DNA from: Ulva prolifera
Taxonomy: Eukaryota; Chlorophyta; Ulvophyceae; Ulvales; Ulvaceae
Direction of reading: 5' to 3'
Assembly (NCBI GenBank): GCA_023078555.1
Contig: CM041199.1
Location: 6,267,315-6,331,314, forward strand
Length of the DNA stretch: 64,000 nucleotides
In this document: positions 35,301-47,000 of the stretch, one piece after another
Numbering within the stretch: position 1 is the stretch's first letter
Layout: every line of letters begins with the position of its first letter
Notes under the pieces: model-generated
What the model was told of the DNA's origin: nothing
Databases searched by the model: none
What the model saw: the letters and a program-made list of their open reading frames with translations, nothing else
Made by a program: the position numbers and the translations under genes

Positions 35301-35957
35301 GCCTGCTGCGCCTATTGTGCATCCACGTGCACGTGGTCAGGGCGGAAAATCCCCAGTGGACTCGCCCTTGTGTGTCTACCCCTCCCAACTTGGAAGGGCT
35401 GCGCCTGCGGCACTAGGCGGTGCATGGTCGGCGGGTCCTGGTGGCGTCAGAACGCAGGATTGTGGCAATCCAGTGATATGGCCGCTATACCACTGGACCC
35501 TAAGCTTGCACGTCGCGACATGCGAGGGTCCTGTGGTATGGCGGCCATATCACTGGACTGCCACAAGTACGCATGTCACGCAGACGAAACTTCGTTTTCA
35601 GCCTGTACTGTAAACAGGACCGCACGGGGGTGGTTGTTCTTCGAAGGCATGGCATGTTGTGTTGGCGCAGCACCTGCACTCATGCATTAGCGAGGGTGCC
35701 GTCTGTGCGAGTCCTACCAGCAGCAGTGCATATGCATGGGGTTCTGCGAGAGACATGGCGTGGATGTGCAGATCTCGGCACGCGCAGCGCAGGCGCAGGT
35801 GAAGCAGCGGCCTACGAAGCCGCCACCGCAGCACGCCATGCCGGCCGCCACGCCCCCAAAGTCCGCCCCCACGCCACAAAAGTCACGATTCAGCAGGCCT
35901 GCGAAGGGCCCCAAAGCGAAGGCCCCCGCCGACCCCCTCTCGCAGCCGGCCTTCTAG
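32326..35957 (+). CDS. Gene B: small two-membrane-span protein, paralogue of gene A
   Basis: Exons are 32326-32524, 35065-35201 and 35772-35957, giving 173 residues. Exon 1 (MYCGWQTRAARIRWGAVVCL) aligns with gene A's MAYCGCGTKANKARWCAVFV, and its membrane span ends in VSKDCEVC, like gene A's VSRDCRVC. Exon 2 (VKNCDKGLVMGSFFGFILAA) supplies the second span and a CC pair. Exon 3 is a basic, Pro/Ala-rich tail (QRPTKPPPQHAMPAATPPKS) unlike gene A's P/Q/Y tail. Intron 1 appears to use a GA donor (AAGG|GAGCGG), the only phase-compatible choice I found; intron 2 uses GCG|GTGCGC. Both acceptors are CAG. TGTAATAAAC at 36089 could be the polyadenylation signal. Intron 1 (2.5 kb) and intron 2 carry repeats. 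Function unknown. Confidence 0.65.
34663..34735. repeat. Minisatellite CTGTGCCTGCTGTGTG in gene B intron 1
   Basis: About five imperfect 15-bp units of the form TGCTGTGCCTGCTGTG occur in tandem. A related CTGCTGTGCCTG run lies at 35265-35310 just after exon 2. A CA/CG-rich simple repeat lies at 34460-34500. Confidence 0.85.
35460..35566. mobile_element. 107-bp inverted-repeat MITE in gene B intron 2
   Basis: The first 40 bp (starting TTGTGGCAATCCAGTGATAT) are inverted at the right end with three mismatches, around a centre of about 27 bp. No convincing target duplication is visible. The structure would fold into a near-complete hairpin in the pre-mRNA. Confidence 0.75.
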
Positions 35958-36370
35958 CCACAGGCTGCCGTACGTCTAGCGGTGCAATTTCGTCAAGTGT
36001 GCGCACATGCCGGCCTTGTAGCCACATGCCAGGACAGGCGCGGCCTCACGCATGTGCATGGTGGCGGGGGCGGTACCATATGTGATGCTGTAATAAACAA
36101 CAGCGCGGCTGAAGAACCCTGAAGGGGGCAGGTGGGTGCCGGGGTGGCGTCATGGTCATGAGGTCACAAGGACACTGGAGGCTGTGCAGGTATCCACAAT
36201 TTCTGAAAAAAACAAAGTGATAGTCAAAGTATCTGTGTACTACAAGTAGCCATGGTGGGTTCGTGTAGGTTTGTTGATGCCGTCTGCCTGGTGGTAGATG
36301 TGGGCAGCATTGACCACGTTGGGCAGCCTTTTTTGCTTGGTTTAGGCCTCACTCGCTTGCTGTGGTTGGC

Positions 36371-36473
36371 CGTGTTGGGTCCCGTTGCAGCATATCGAGG
36401 CCGGCCATGCAGAAATCAGACCTGAGTAGCTACCCAAAACTATTCTATTTGATGCGGCCCGACGACCCAACAT
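36371..36473 (+). mobile_element. hAT-type MITE M1, copy 1
   Basis: About 100 bp, from GTGTTGGGTCCCGTTGCAGC to CGACGACCCAACAT, diverged from the family but with both inverted ends still visible. No clear target duplication. Confidence 0.75.
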
Positions 36474-37021
36474 CAGAGGTCAGAGATCCAGCGCTCCCCA
36501 ACCCAATGCTCCAGGCCACGTATATGTGGGAGCGAGATGATGGCCATCTCCAGCTACAGGAACGGCGCAGGATGCCCATGGCTGTGGTGTTCTTGACCCT
36601 CACACGTGCCCATTCTGTACGCCGATTTGTTTGCGTGATGGTGTCAGTAGCAGAGCTAGAACTTGGCATGCATTCGAGCCAGTCGCCTCGGATGCTTGGT
36701 TGTCGCTGGGGCAGAGCTCTGGCTCTGCCTGGGTAGAGCTGAAGCAAGCAGCACTGTCTGTGTTCATTGTGTGTAATGACATGTACGGGCCGCGGCATGC
36801 AACAGCGATCCATTGTTCGGACCACGAAGGAGCTATTGTACAGGCTGACATGTCAGACCTCGACATATTGAGGTTGACTGCCTACTGATACAACGGGAGT
36901 TGTACACTGAGTGCTGTGCTTGCATATTAGCGCTATGATTAATGTGTCATAATAAAAGATTGTACTCCGCCAGACTTTGGACAGATTGTAAACACAACAA
37001 GACAGAAACGATCCTCTTCAG

Positions 37022-37579
37022 CTATGCACAGGAGGTCTGGCTGCCTGTCCATCTACTCCTCAGACACGATGCTGTGAATCCATGCCTGAACCTGTGTGTG
37101 CTGAGGTTGGTGATATGGCATGGTTCCCGGCCGGTTTTCCTGTGGTTCATCCTCTCCGCTGTGAACAGCGCTGCAAGGGGCCATGCCTGCTCAATTTCAG
37201 CTCGACACGTTTGGATGGCTGCCTCCTTCCACGTACATGCCCAGCACCATTTCGCTGCCACGCGCTGCCTTTGTACGCCACGTACTTGTAATTCTGCTGT
37301 CCATTGGGACACCGAAAGGAATGTATCAGCATCAGATACAGGAGCCGATACAGCGTGGCTTTTCCGATTCCGTGTACGGCATAGTGGCCCATTCTGTGTA
37401 TCTAATTCAATACAACCCAACATCTCGTATGCAGCATTGACACAAAGCAGACTTAACAGCTCATCAACTAAAACATAGGAACCAAACATGGCAACAACTA
37501 GACGTTTCCAGGTGTGTCGTGCCAGGCAGGCGATGGTATTTGCCTGGCCAGATGGGGTCACGCTGGTGATTGACTGCAT
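37022..37579 (-). CDS. Possible protein fragment, unrecognised (185 codons open)
   Basis: An open minus frame includes AMFGSYVLVDELLSLLCVNA and a later Trp/Cys/Ala-rich part. The composition is protein-like, but the opposite strand is also partly open, no splice partners were found and no family is recognised. Confidence 0.25.
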   Translation of the reverse strand: MQSITSVTPSGQANTIACLARHTWKRLVVAMFGSYVLVDELLSLLCVNAAYEMLGCIELDTQNGPLCRTRNRKSHAVSAPVSDADTFLSVSQWTAELQVRGVQRQRVAAKWCWACTWKEAAIQTCRAEIEQAWPLAALFTAERMNHRKTGREPCHITNLSTHRFRHGFTASCLRSRWTGSQTSCA

Positions 37580-39285
37580 GAAAGATGCAGTGCCTCTACA
37601 TATGAAATGGTCAGATCGCTGTCAGGTTGTGTTTGATGGTTGGCAGAGCTACAGCTGGAGGTGGACAGGGCACTGGCGTGTGCGATACGAGCGCCTTTCA
37701 GAGCCCGAAAACAGCGTCCAGCCAACACATGAATTGCTCTGATTGATTGCTCTAGCATTTTCGGGCTATGCCTCAATCGTCGTGACGTCGGAGTGTTGCA
37801 GCTGCACGATGTGCCCTGGCACTACTCTAGCGCACCCCTCCATCAGCACCATGATCTACGTTGCAAACGATATCTCAGATACGAATATAACGAGGCAGGT
37901 CAATCGAAGCGATTACCACGCTAACATGCGAAGGTCTTGGCACGGAGACTGGCTAGCGCACCAGGAGAGCGACAATCAATTCCGTACACTCAAAACAGGC
38001 ACTCGGCGGCAGATACGACCACAGTGTGACCTACAGACAATGCCATACGCTAATACGGTGTCACACTCGGTCGTACGTTGTTCGCTACCTGTCCACTGCG
38101 AGCCCACCAGCTTTGACAGACGGAGTTGACATCGCGACAAGAGCATCGCTTGTTCGGCAGCAAGGCCATGCACGCAGATCAGAACATGGACTGCGGCGGG
38201 TGTACTTGTTTGCGTGTGTCCCACGTACTTGCCGCTTCAGCAGGGACCACTAAACGCATGCATAGCATGACGCCACCAGGTTACAGATCGAAAAGAAATA
38301 CAGCAGGTGAAAGATTGACAACGCCAGTCATCAGAACAATAGAATTATTAGAGCAAATAGATACTGAACAAGTCGCTCAGCTGTCTCTGACATCAGTCGG
38401 CCTTTTGCACCCACGATTGGTGCGTCGACTCGCGCTGAATGCACATCTTCAAGCATTACGCTTGGGTCTGTGTGCTCCCATCCGAAGTTTGCACTGCCAG
38501 CACGCCTCCTGCATCCTGCACACAATAGACACGATTTAACGGACCCCTCTGTAATATTCACGCCCGCAATCAAAGTACCACTTAGTTTCCATGCAGCGCC
38601 ATCGCGCCGTAGTCGCACATACAAGCTGCGGTTGTCGCACATCTGCTGGAAGGATGTCACACCATTTGCGTTCCTGTCGTCGTTCTGGTGATGCTGGTCT
38701 GCGATGCTGCACACTCCGTCGACAATTGCGTTTGCACGCCTGCGTGCCCCACATCCACTTCGTCGATCTGCCCGGCACTCGTGCTAGTGCACGCATCTGC
38801 TGTCACTGCCTCTACCATATCTTCGGTTTACTAATTAAATCCGTGCTAGCCGTGAATGCTGTACCGAGTGCCTCGCCAATATATTGATCCGCAAGCGGTT
38901 GCAAGAGCAGTGGAGTAGCCAGATGTACGTCTAAAGCTGAAAGAACGCGACCGTAGATGCAAACATAAATCTGTAAACATGCCATATAAACACAACCTAT
39001 CCATTATCGTAGCGCATGGCGTTCGTTGTATCAGCAGCGGATCAGTACAGGCATGTTGAAGCTCTGGTTGATTCACGCGCATGGAGGGGGCATCCTGCAT
39101 CCGCGTCATCGAGTGTGATGCATCCCTGCCATGCAGCTGGCCTCTTATCCCTTTCGCTCGTGATGGCGTGATACCGACAGCTGAGACGTCGGCGGCTAGC
39201 GGGACGATTCTCCCTGAACTGGGCACAGCAGGCCTCCCGGGACGAAACGAGCGGAGTGGACATGTATATTATTACCGAATATAAC

Positions 39286-39353
39286 GCTACCCAATATTGA
39301 GTTCTAATTTCTGGATGGCAGCCCTGGAAATGCTGCAAAGCAGTTCAACACTG
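39286..39353 (-). mobile_element. hAT-type MITE M1, copy 2 (truncated)
   Basis: The 68 bp match the family's reverse orientation (TCTAATTTCTGGATGGCAGC through GAAATGCTGCAAAGC) but lack about a third of the unit. Confidence 0.7.
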
Positions 39354-39417
39354 TTCTGCAGCAGCACCTCACGGAGTGCACGTCCCATGGGGTCACTTGC
39401 AGCCATTGTGTCTGTGT

Positions 39418-39930
39418 TACAAGGATAAATGCGACGAGGCGGGCAGCACCGCGAAAGAAGCAAGCACAAACCCAGGCACCCACGCAACACACACAGAATC
39501 CACCTCGCGCCCAAAAATCGACGTCGCACCCAAAACCTCAGACCGCTACACACCCACACCCACACAGCACCCCACCTTGCCGGCTTTATCCATGTAACGC
39601 AGCACCCCACACCACAACGCCTGTCCCCGCACGACAGAGCCGCGCCCGGGGGGCCTGCCCAGCCCCAAACCCCACCCCCGGGGGCCCAGACCCAGACCCA
39701 CAGCACACCCTGCCAGCCTGGCACACCACCACGCAGCCCAGCCGGCCCGTGTTGAATTGCACCAGGGGCGGTGCGGTGTCCAGGCCGTCCCCATGGGCAG
39801 TGCACTGTCCCCGCACATGCCACCGAAGCCATCCCGGGCGTCCGAGAGCCAGAGGCCATCGGTCGGTGGCATCAAGCAGGCGGGGGCCCCGAGGGGCAGC
39901 TCACCGCTGAGGCCTTGCCCACGTGACATG
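39418..39930 (-). mobile_element. TGTAA-family retroposon, long copy R3 (minus)
   Basis: The 513-bp body has its family 3' end at the left (ACAAGGATAAATGCG, reversed). It is flanked by GTGTCTGTGT at 39408-39417 and 39931-39940. From about 39610 to 39890 it is homologous, in opposite orientation, to 60648-60975 of copy R5, including a shared GGTCGGTGGCRTCAAGC block. Another truncated copy is nested at 39576-39599. Confidence 0.75.
39576..39599 (+). mobile_element. Nested 24-bp retroposon remnant inside R3
   Basis: The body CTTGCCGGCTTTATCCATGT plus AACG is the very 3' tip of the family in plus orientation. It is flanked by CAGCACCCCAC at 39565-39575 and 39600-39610. It is absent from the homologous position of copy R5, so it is a separate, extremely truncated insertion. 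Confidence 0.6.
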
Positions 39931-41025
39931 GTGTCTGTGTGGGTAGCTGCGGTGGGGGGGGGATGTCAGGGTTGACTGGCAGGCTGGGTTGATATCCAGG
40001 TTCTGCCAGTGAGATGAGTGTGGCATATGGGGGCTGTGACTACAAATTGGGCAGCGCTGATGCGATTGATTTTGACTGATGAGGATCAATGCCGGCCGTG
40101 CTGCCTTTGTCCTAGCACCGCACACACACATTGGTTGGTGTGTTGTTCTGTGTTGTGTGCCGGCAATAACTTGCGCGTGTGTGGAGCCCCTGTGTGTGTC
40201 GTGTGGTGCTATACCGTACCTGCCTCTCAGGCTCTGCCCTTGTGGCACTAAGACGCATCAGTGGGTGTACGGCAAATCCATTTCACAGTACACATATCCC
40301 AGACGAAGCCACATGGTGGCCACCACAGCTGTCTGTCCATCAGGTGCCGTTGACCACCGCAGGTGTTACAGCCGACCGCTTGGCAGGCGTGTTGAGTATG
40401 ACCATGCGTTTAACAGTCGCCTGGTACGCCCCATGCCGAATGTGACGTGTGCATGATATGCGTGTGCATGAATGTGACGTGTGCATGACACGCGGCAGCG
40501 CTCGCCACAGCTTTGCCCACTGGGGCCGTGGTTCTGATCACTCGTTCTGTCCGTCACACCAGTTCCATGTATCGACACACACAGCCCATCATGATCATCA
40601 CAGCATTGCATTCAATCGGCCGAGGTCTCCTGGATTCCAGACCCAAACCGTTGTGCAACTCCAGCATAGGCACGGCTCCCTACACAATTCCAAGATTCTT
40701 CACGCCCACCCACCACAGAGCAGCCATTCAGTTCCATGCACCCGTACGCCGTATCCAAAGTCCAGCTTTCCCTGACAGTGACAGTGCGCGCAAGCCCAAT
40801 GCGAGCCCCTGATGCCAATCCCGCCACATCGTGGGCAACGTCATCTGCGGACCACAGCCCCGCCTCTGAACAGGCGGCCTCACGTCGAAAAAAGTCCTCA
40901 GCGAACCAGAATGATAGCATGTGCACTCTCCCTTTTCAGCGGCGTGCCGCTAAAAGCCGGGGCGCGCCCTCGTGCACTCATGCATGCTGGAACATATGCA
41001 TGGACCGTGGTGCGTGCGGAGGCGG

Positions 41026-44000
41026 TCAGGGCGAGCCGAGGCAGCCCCTCCGCACGCCCCACCACGCAGCACCCAGCACGCCAGTCGCCGCCGCAGCCGC
41101 AAGCGGCGCCCCTGCAGCCACTACAGCAACCTCGCCGATGCGCCGCGTGCGCTGCGCCTGCCACGCGCGCTGCGCCTCCGTCGCCTCATCATCAGCCGAG
41201 CCCCCCGGGTCGCCTCCAGCCGTCCGTGCAGAGACCAGCAGCGCGCCGGGCGCGAGGTCCGCGGGCACGGCTCGCGACGCGGCCCCGGCGGCCGGGGGCC
41301 CGGCCGGCAGCGGCGGCGGGGGTGGCGGAGGGAGCGGCGGCGGCGGCGCCGGTGGGAACGGCGGGATCTGGCTGACGTCGACCGGTGACGTGTCCGTGAG
41401 GGTGAACCGCAGAGGCACGCACCAGCTGCCGAGTGGCACCGACTGGGGCTGGTCTGTGGCTCCGGTGCCGTCGGGCGTGGGTGCGGGTAGCGGGGCCGCA
41501 GGGGACACCACGAAACCGGCCTCGCAGACGCCACAGTTGTAGCCGGCGTACCCGGCGAAACACACGCACTCACCCGCCGGGGGGACGCAGACACCGCGGC
41601 CGCCGCAGTCCTGCACGGCAACGGGGGGAAAGTCAGCCTCGGACGCACAAACAAGAGACCGCTGAGTGCAAGGTCCCGGCCTGCGAACGTCGGGACCGGT
41701 GTGATTGATTTGTTAGGGGTGGAGTGCTTGCAGAGAGGGTTGTCGGCCTCGGCCGCCGCCGCTGTTGGAATGCTGCCCTGGCGCCTGCGGAGGCGAGCGC
41801 CTTGGTGCATGGCCCTGGTCCTGGCCCTGGCTGCTTGCCCCCCGCAGGCCCATCAGTGGACGCGTGAGAAAATGCCACGCGGAGGACTGGCAGATGCCGC
41901 AGACTTCATGTTGCGCAACCAATCGGGTGAACGGTCGAACGACAGGTTCACATTTTTCGCACGACGCCTCGGCCAGGATAAGCATGCCCGGCCGTGCCGG
42001 GCGGCGCAACAATCCGGGGACAGCTGCCGCGAAGAGATGTCGCTGTTTCGGATCAAGTGCACCCAAGGTTGCCACGGTGGCGGCAGCGCAAGAGGGCCAT
42101 GGTGCAAGAGAGCCGAGAGCACCTTGGCCACATCGCCGACCTGGCCCGGCAGCGGCCGCGGGCACGCGGCGGCCGCCGGCCCACAGTCCACCTCGCACGG
42201 CGCCGGGCACCGGTCCCCCGCGACGGCGCTCCGTTCGCACAGCAGCTGCATCGCGCCGGCTGGGAGGGCCTCCCCCGGGCCGCAGATGCCGTCGCCGCAG
42301 ACGGCCGTGTGGCTCAGAGACACTGCACATGCACACGGCATCTGCCGAAAGCTCGTGCAGTTGCATGGCAGAGCATCAATGCATACGCCAACGCATTACG
42401 GCCGCCAGCCTCGTCTCGTGGAGCAGACTCCACATGCACGGGGGACCGTTTCAGGGAGGATTCCGGTGAGACCAACTGCGACCCGCGGCACTCCCAGCCG
42501 CCCTTTGGCGTCGTCATCGTCGCTGTACAGATGGCAGCGCGGTTTCGTAGGTTCTGGCGGCGACGGGAAGGGGTCGCTTGCACATGAACCGGGGTGAGGC
42601 GAGGGGTAGTGGCAGCGTGCTGCAGATGGCCTGCTGTAGGCTCTGCAACCTTTGCAGCAGTGTTGGGTCGCCGGGCTCGAACACATGTGAAAATTCGGAA
42701 TATTCAGGTCTAATTTCAGGGTGGCAGCCCTGGAAATGCTGCAAAGCGACCCAACACTGCTTTGCAGGCGCACTTGCGGATGTGCTGACAGGATGCCTGC
42801 GTGCAGACAAGGGTGTGCTTTGCCTCAGCGACTGCAATGCAAGCTGTTAAGAGGATCCACCAGCTGGCGAGCGGATCGGAGGGTCCTTCCGAAGACCGCC
42901 CCTGCCCGGGCAGTCACATGTGAGTGTATCTGCAAGCCTAGCTGCCATCTGCAGCCAAGATGGTCTGTTCATTGCGCTGCAGCCTGGGGTGCAGTGCGTG
43001 GCCACAAGGGCACGTGTCAAAGCCATTGCTGACCAAACGCTGGCAGAGCGGCTCATTCAAGCAAGGGGGCGGGGCGGACCTTCGGAGACAGACTGAACGC
43101 CCGAGCCGGGCGCGTCCGCGGCCGCCCCCAGCCGCGACAGCAGCATGGGCCGTGACATGTCCGGCAGCCGCCCCTCCGCCAGCAGCGCAGCCCGCGCGGC
43201 CGGGGTGACCGGCCCGACGGCAACCTCCACATCCATGCATGTGGCACCTGCCTCCGTGCCCTCGCTCGCCACGGCTGCAGACTCCAGCGAAAGGATGGCA
43301 TCGCATGAGGAGCCGAGATCCAACGCAGCACCTGCATCGAATCACTATGACAGGTTAGCCTGGGGGGCAGCAGGGGGGGGGGTTGGCAAACCAGACGGAG
43401 CTCGAAACATCTGGATCACGTTGAGCGAATTAGCCGCAGTGAAGACATAGAGCGAGCCAGCACCAGCCTAGAGATGAGGAGACTCCTGGCTCTGGTGTGT
43501 GGTCTGGCGCGAACGTATCAAAATTGTGTGCTATGCACTGGATGGTGGAATGCAGTGAGCTCCGCTTCCAGAGTGGTCCTGGAGCGGACTTTTGGAGAGG
43601 TCTATGCGGAATTGACGAGCCTCGTGGAGACCAAACGCTAGCATTCTTTGTGGAGCCATCATGCACATACGTTTGTCGTATAGTGAGCGCAGAGGCGGCT
43701 GCTGGGAGCATCGACATGTACATGTTGAGCCTGGTCCTGCTAACCATCGGAACAGGCGGCCTTATCGATTGAGAATGGGCCGGTTCGGAATCCAACTCAG
43801 AATGCTGCATTGTGATAACACAAAGCCCAGGTGCAGTACACATGTGCGCAACCTCGGCCAGCGGTGTGCCGGAGGTAGGCGGCCCGTTGACCACACAGTC
43901 ATTTTTTTAAAAATACTTTCCCGTCAGGACAGGCCGCAACATTGACTCAGGCTGGGGGGACGACGCGCACAGAGGGGCGGCAGGACGGCGTCCACGGCGG

Positions 44001-47000
44001 CCGCCTCGGGGTCGGCCGCGGCGCCGGAACTCTCCTCGCTGCTCAGGCACACCCGCATCGCAGCGCGCGCAGCACACAGCGTGGCGTCGCCGTCGCACAC
44101 CCCGCACGCGTCCACCACGCCGCTGTCGCAGCATGTCCGCGCTGGCGTCAGCACCCCCTGCACCACAGATCATGCCGCCTCCTTGTCACACGGGCCGAAG
44201 AGAGGACCTTTGCCTCGCGCGGCAACGCCTTGATGGACGCAACAGCGCAGAGCTGCATAGCTCTAAGCAGTGCTGACCTCGACACGCATGCCCGTGCCTG
44301 GTCTATGCATGCGCGCACTAGATACAACCACACGCACGCGTGTGTTGGGTGGGATGCTTGGTGTGTTTGTGGGTGTGCGTGGTCGTGTGTGTGGCTGTGT
44401 GGCTGTGGCCGGCGCGGGTGCTGGGGGTGCATGGGTGTGCCGGTGTATGCTGCGTGTGGCTTGTTGCGTGGTGTGCGGTTCTCCTGGTTGTTGCCTGCGG
44501 TGCCACCTGCCTTGCTTGCTTTGTCCTTGTAACACACGCACGCGCGCGGCGCCAGCGCGCTTGCGTCGTACAACGTCAACACGGCGGTAACATAGCGCGA
44601 GCGTGTGAGACCGCAGCAGGGCGCAGCGCACCGCACAGCAGGAGCCGTCCCGCGCCACGGCGGTGCCGCGCCCCCCGCACACCCCGCACGCGTCCACGCC
44701 CGCCGCGTCATCGCAGCACGCGCCGGCCGCGTCCAGCGCGCCCGCGGCCGCGCAGCAGCCCCCCGCGACGTCCACGGTGCCGCTCGCACAGCACGCGCCG
44801 CCGCCGCCGCGCACGCCGGACGGGCACTCCGCGGCGGGCACGTCGCAGGCGGCGCCCGTCCAGCCGGCGTCGCACACGCAGCGCCCGCCGGCGCAGCGGC
44901 CGCGGCCGCTGCAGCCGCGGTGGAGGTGGGGCACCTGGCAGAAGGGGCATGTGGGGCACGGCCGGGCGGCGACGGCGGCGGATGTGGCTGCAGGGGGCTC
45001 GCCGCAGACGCTCGCCGAGTCGGCCTCTGGCACTATGGTTCCATCCGGGAACCTGCATACATGCAACATGCATGAGATTGGGTACGCTGGGGGAGGTTGG
45101 CAGCGCCGGGCCCTGGCTCCGACATGCATGTCCTCACCAGTGGCTGGTCTGTATACAATGACACCTGTTCATCTTTGAACAATCAGGTTCTACAAGGTTC
45201 CTGGGATTGGTCTGGGTGAACGCATGCCTTTGGTGTTGCTATATTCAATAAAGTTGGAGCTGCGGGGCCACGCGGACTGCCATGCAGCTGGTGACTGCCT
45301 GCTGAGTGACATGCATGAGAGCCATGGCGCTCATCAGTCTAGATCTGCAGCTGCGGGGCAATGCTTCGTGGTCACTGCATATGCATGCCGGTGCTGGGTA
45401 GCCATGCAGCATTATTGGGGCGCCCGCCCCGCATTTAGGCCTGAGTAATCGGAGTTGTTCTATGTAATCGGGCCCGACAACCCAACACTGGGGCGTGCTG
45501 GTGCAGACGTGACCAGGAATCAGGCACTGTCAATTCTTGATGCATTGCTGTATGTTGTATGCACTGCTGCAACGTTGCAAGATTAGACAGTACTTCTGAT
45601 CAGATAGATGTTAGGGGAGGCCTGTGGTCCGTGGCTCTTGACCTCTCTTTGCTGCATCTAGATACAGCTTGAGGATCTAAGCGGAGCTCTGTGGCCACTC
45701 CAGAAGAGGTTTTGCTGGAGGCATTGGAGACGAACTGTACACCTGTCTCGTGGTTGCGTGTGCCGGACCGGATCGACCATAGGACCACCATGCATTGTCA
45801 AGCTGTTGCTTCGGCTGGTGACTATGGACACAGCCCTGACATAGGGCTACAACTGGACCAAGATGCATGCGCGGCCCCGCAGTCGTGCATGCATGCGCGC
45901 TCCTGCAGTACGCACCTGCACTGCGTGGCGAGCGGCGGCTCGATCGTGCACCCGTAGCCACACGTGACGCCGACACCATCCCCGCTGCCTCCAACTTCGC
46001 TCCCTGTAGACACGCTGCGCCCCGACGCGGCGGCATACGCCGCCAGCCCGCCGCTCGACGCACCCGGATCAGGCGGCAGTGCAAGGTAATATGACGCGGC
46101 CGGAGTAGCGGCGCCGCAGTGCATGCCGGTGTTGCATGCGGCGCTCGCGGCGACAAACCACCCGGAGTATGCGCCGAGGTCGGCCGAGGCCGGGGCGCCG
46201 GCAGCGGAGCAGGTGCTGAGAAGGTGGCGTGTGCCGTTGCACGCGGCGGAGCACGGCATCCACTGCCTCGCTGAGAACGGTGCGGGACCTTCTGGGCACG
46301 GCACGTCTTCGCAGGCCTACACCGGCACACCGCTCGCTTGTGTGTTGATGCGCGCGGGACATCTCAGCGGCAGAAAGTGTCTGCAGGTGCGCGGGAGTGG
46401 GCATGCATGCGTGGGTCCGTTGTTGAGTGTTACTGAACGACGATCTTCCGGACCCACACCCGACACGGCCCAGGTTCTTGAGACGTGCCTTGTTAGTTCC
46501 CGCCGTTGTGTGCAGGCGGCGTGGTGGTTGATGTGGAGCCGGCATGGGCCGCCACCTTCCGCATAACGTGCGGGCACACGCGCTGTGCAGACAAAACTCA
46601 AATCCAAAGGGGTAGGCAGCAGAGCAGACAAGAGCTCGAGGAGGAGCGGGACATCGCGAGAGTCTTCACCTCGGTTACTGCGTCGATCGCGGCCATATCG
46701 CACAGCGCGGCCGGCACCGCCGCTGCCGGCACCGCCAGCGCGGCGCTCGCATCGCAGCGCGCAGCAGGGCTGCGCTGAGCCGCTGGGGCCTCCGCGCCGC
46801 CGGCGCCGGCGACCAGCGCGCGCACAGCCGCCGCGTCCACGGCAATGCAGGGCGCAGAGGAGGCGTTTGCGGTGACGATCGCGGCCGGCGCGGTGGCTGA
46901 GGCGCTCTCCGCACACTCCACAGCCGCACACTGCATTGTGAGGCTGGCGGCGATCTCTGCAGGGATCAGGGTCAACCCTGCGCATGTGTCTGACCCTGCA

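Larger units (their letters stand above)
35958..41025. other. 5-kb stretch between gene B and the surface-protein gene
   Basis: The stretch contains two copies of the 100-bp MITE, a long retroposon copy with a nested one, and exon-like pieces without partners. On the minus strand, 38655-38520 encodes MCDNRSLYVRLRRDGAAWKL and continues similarly after a CAG, and 40926-40612 is open and protein-like, ending SGIQETSAD. Neither can be joined to a gene with confidence. Confidence 0.45.

Noticed and set aside
40612-40926. Minus-strand open frame considered as the last exon of the surface-protein gene
   Set aside because: The exon starting at 41610 already ends in a stop at 41026 just after the membrane span, so this piece is not needed; its status is unknown.
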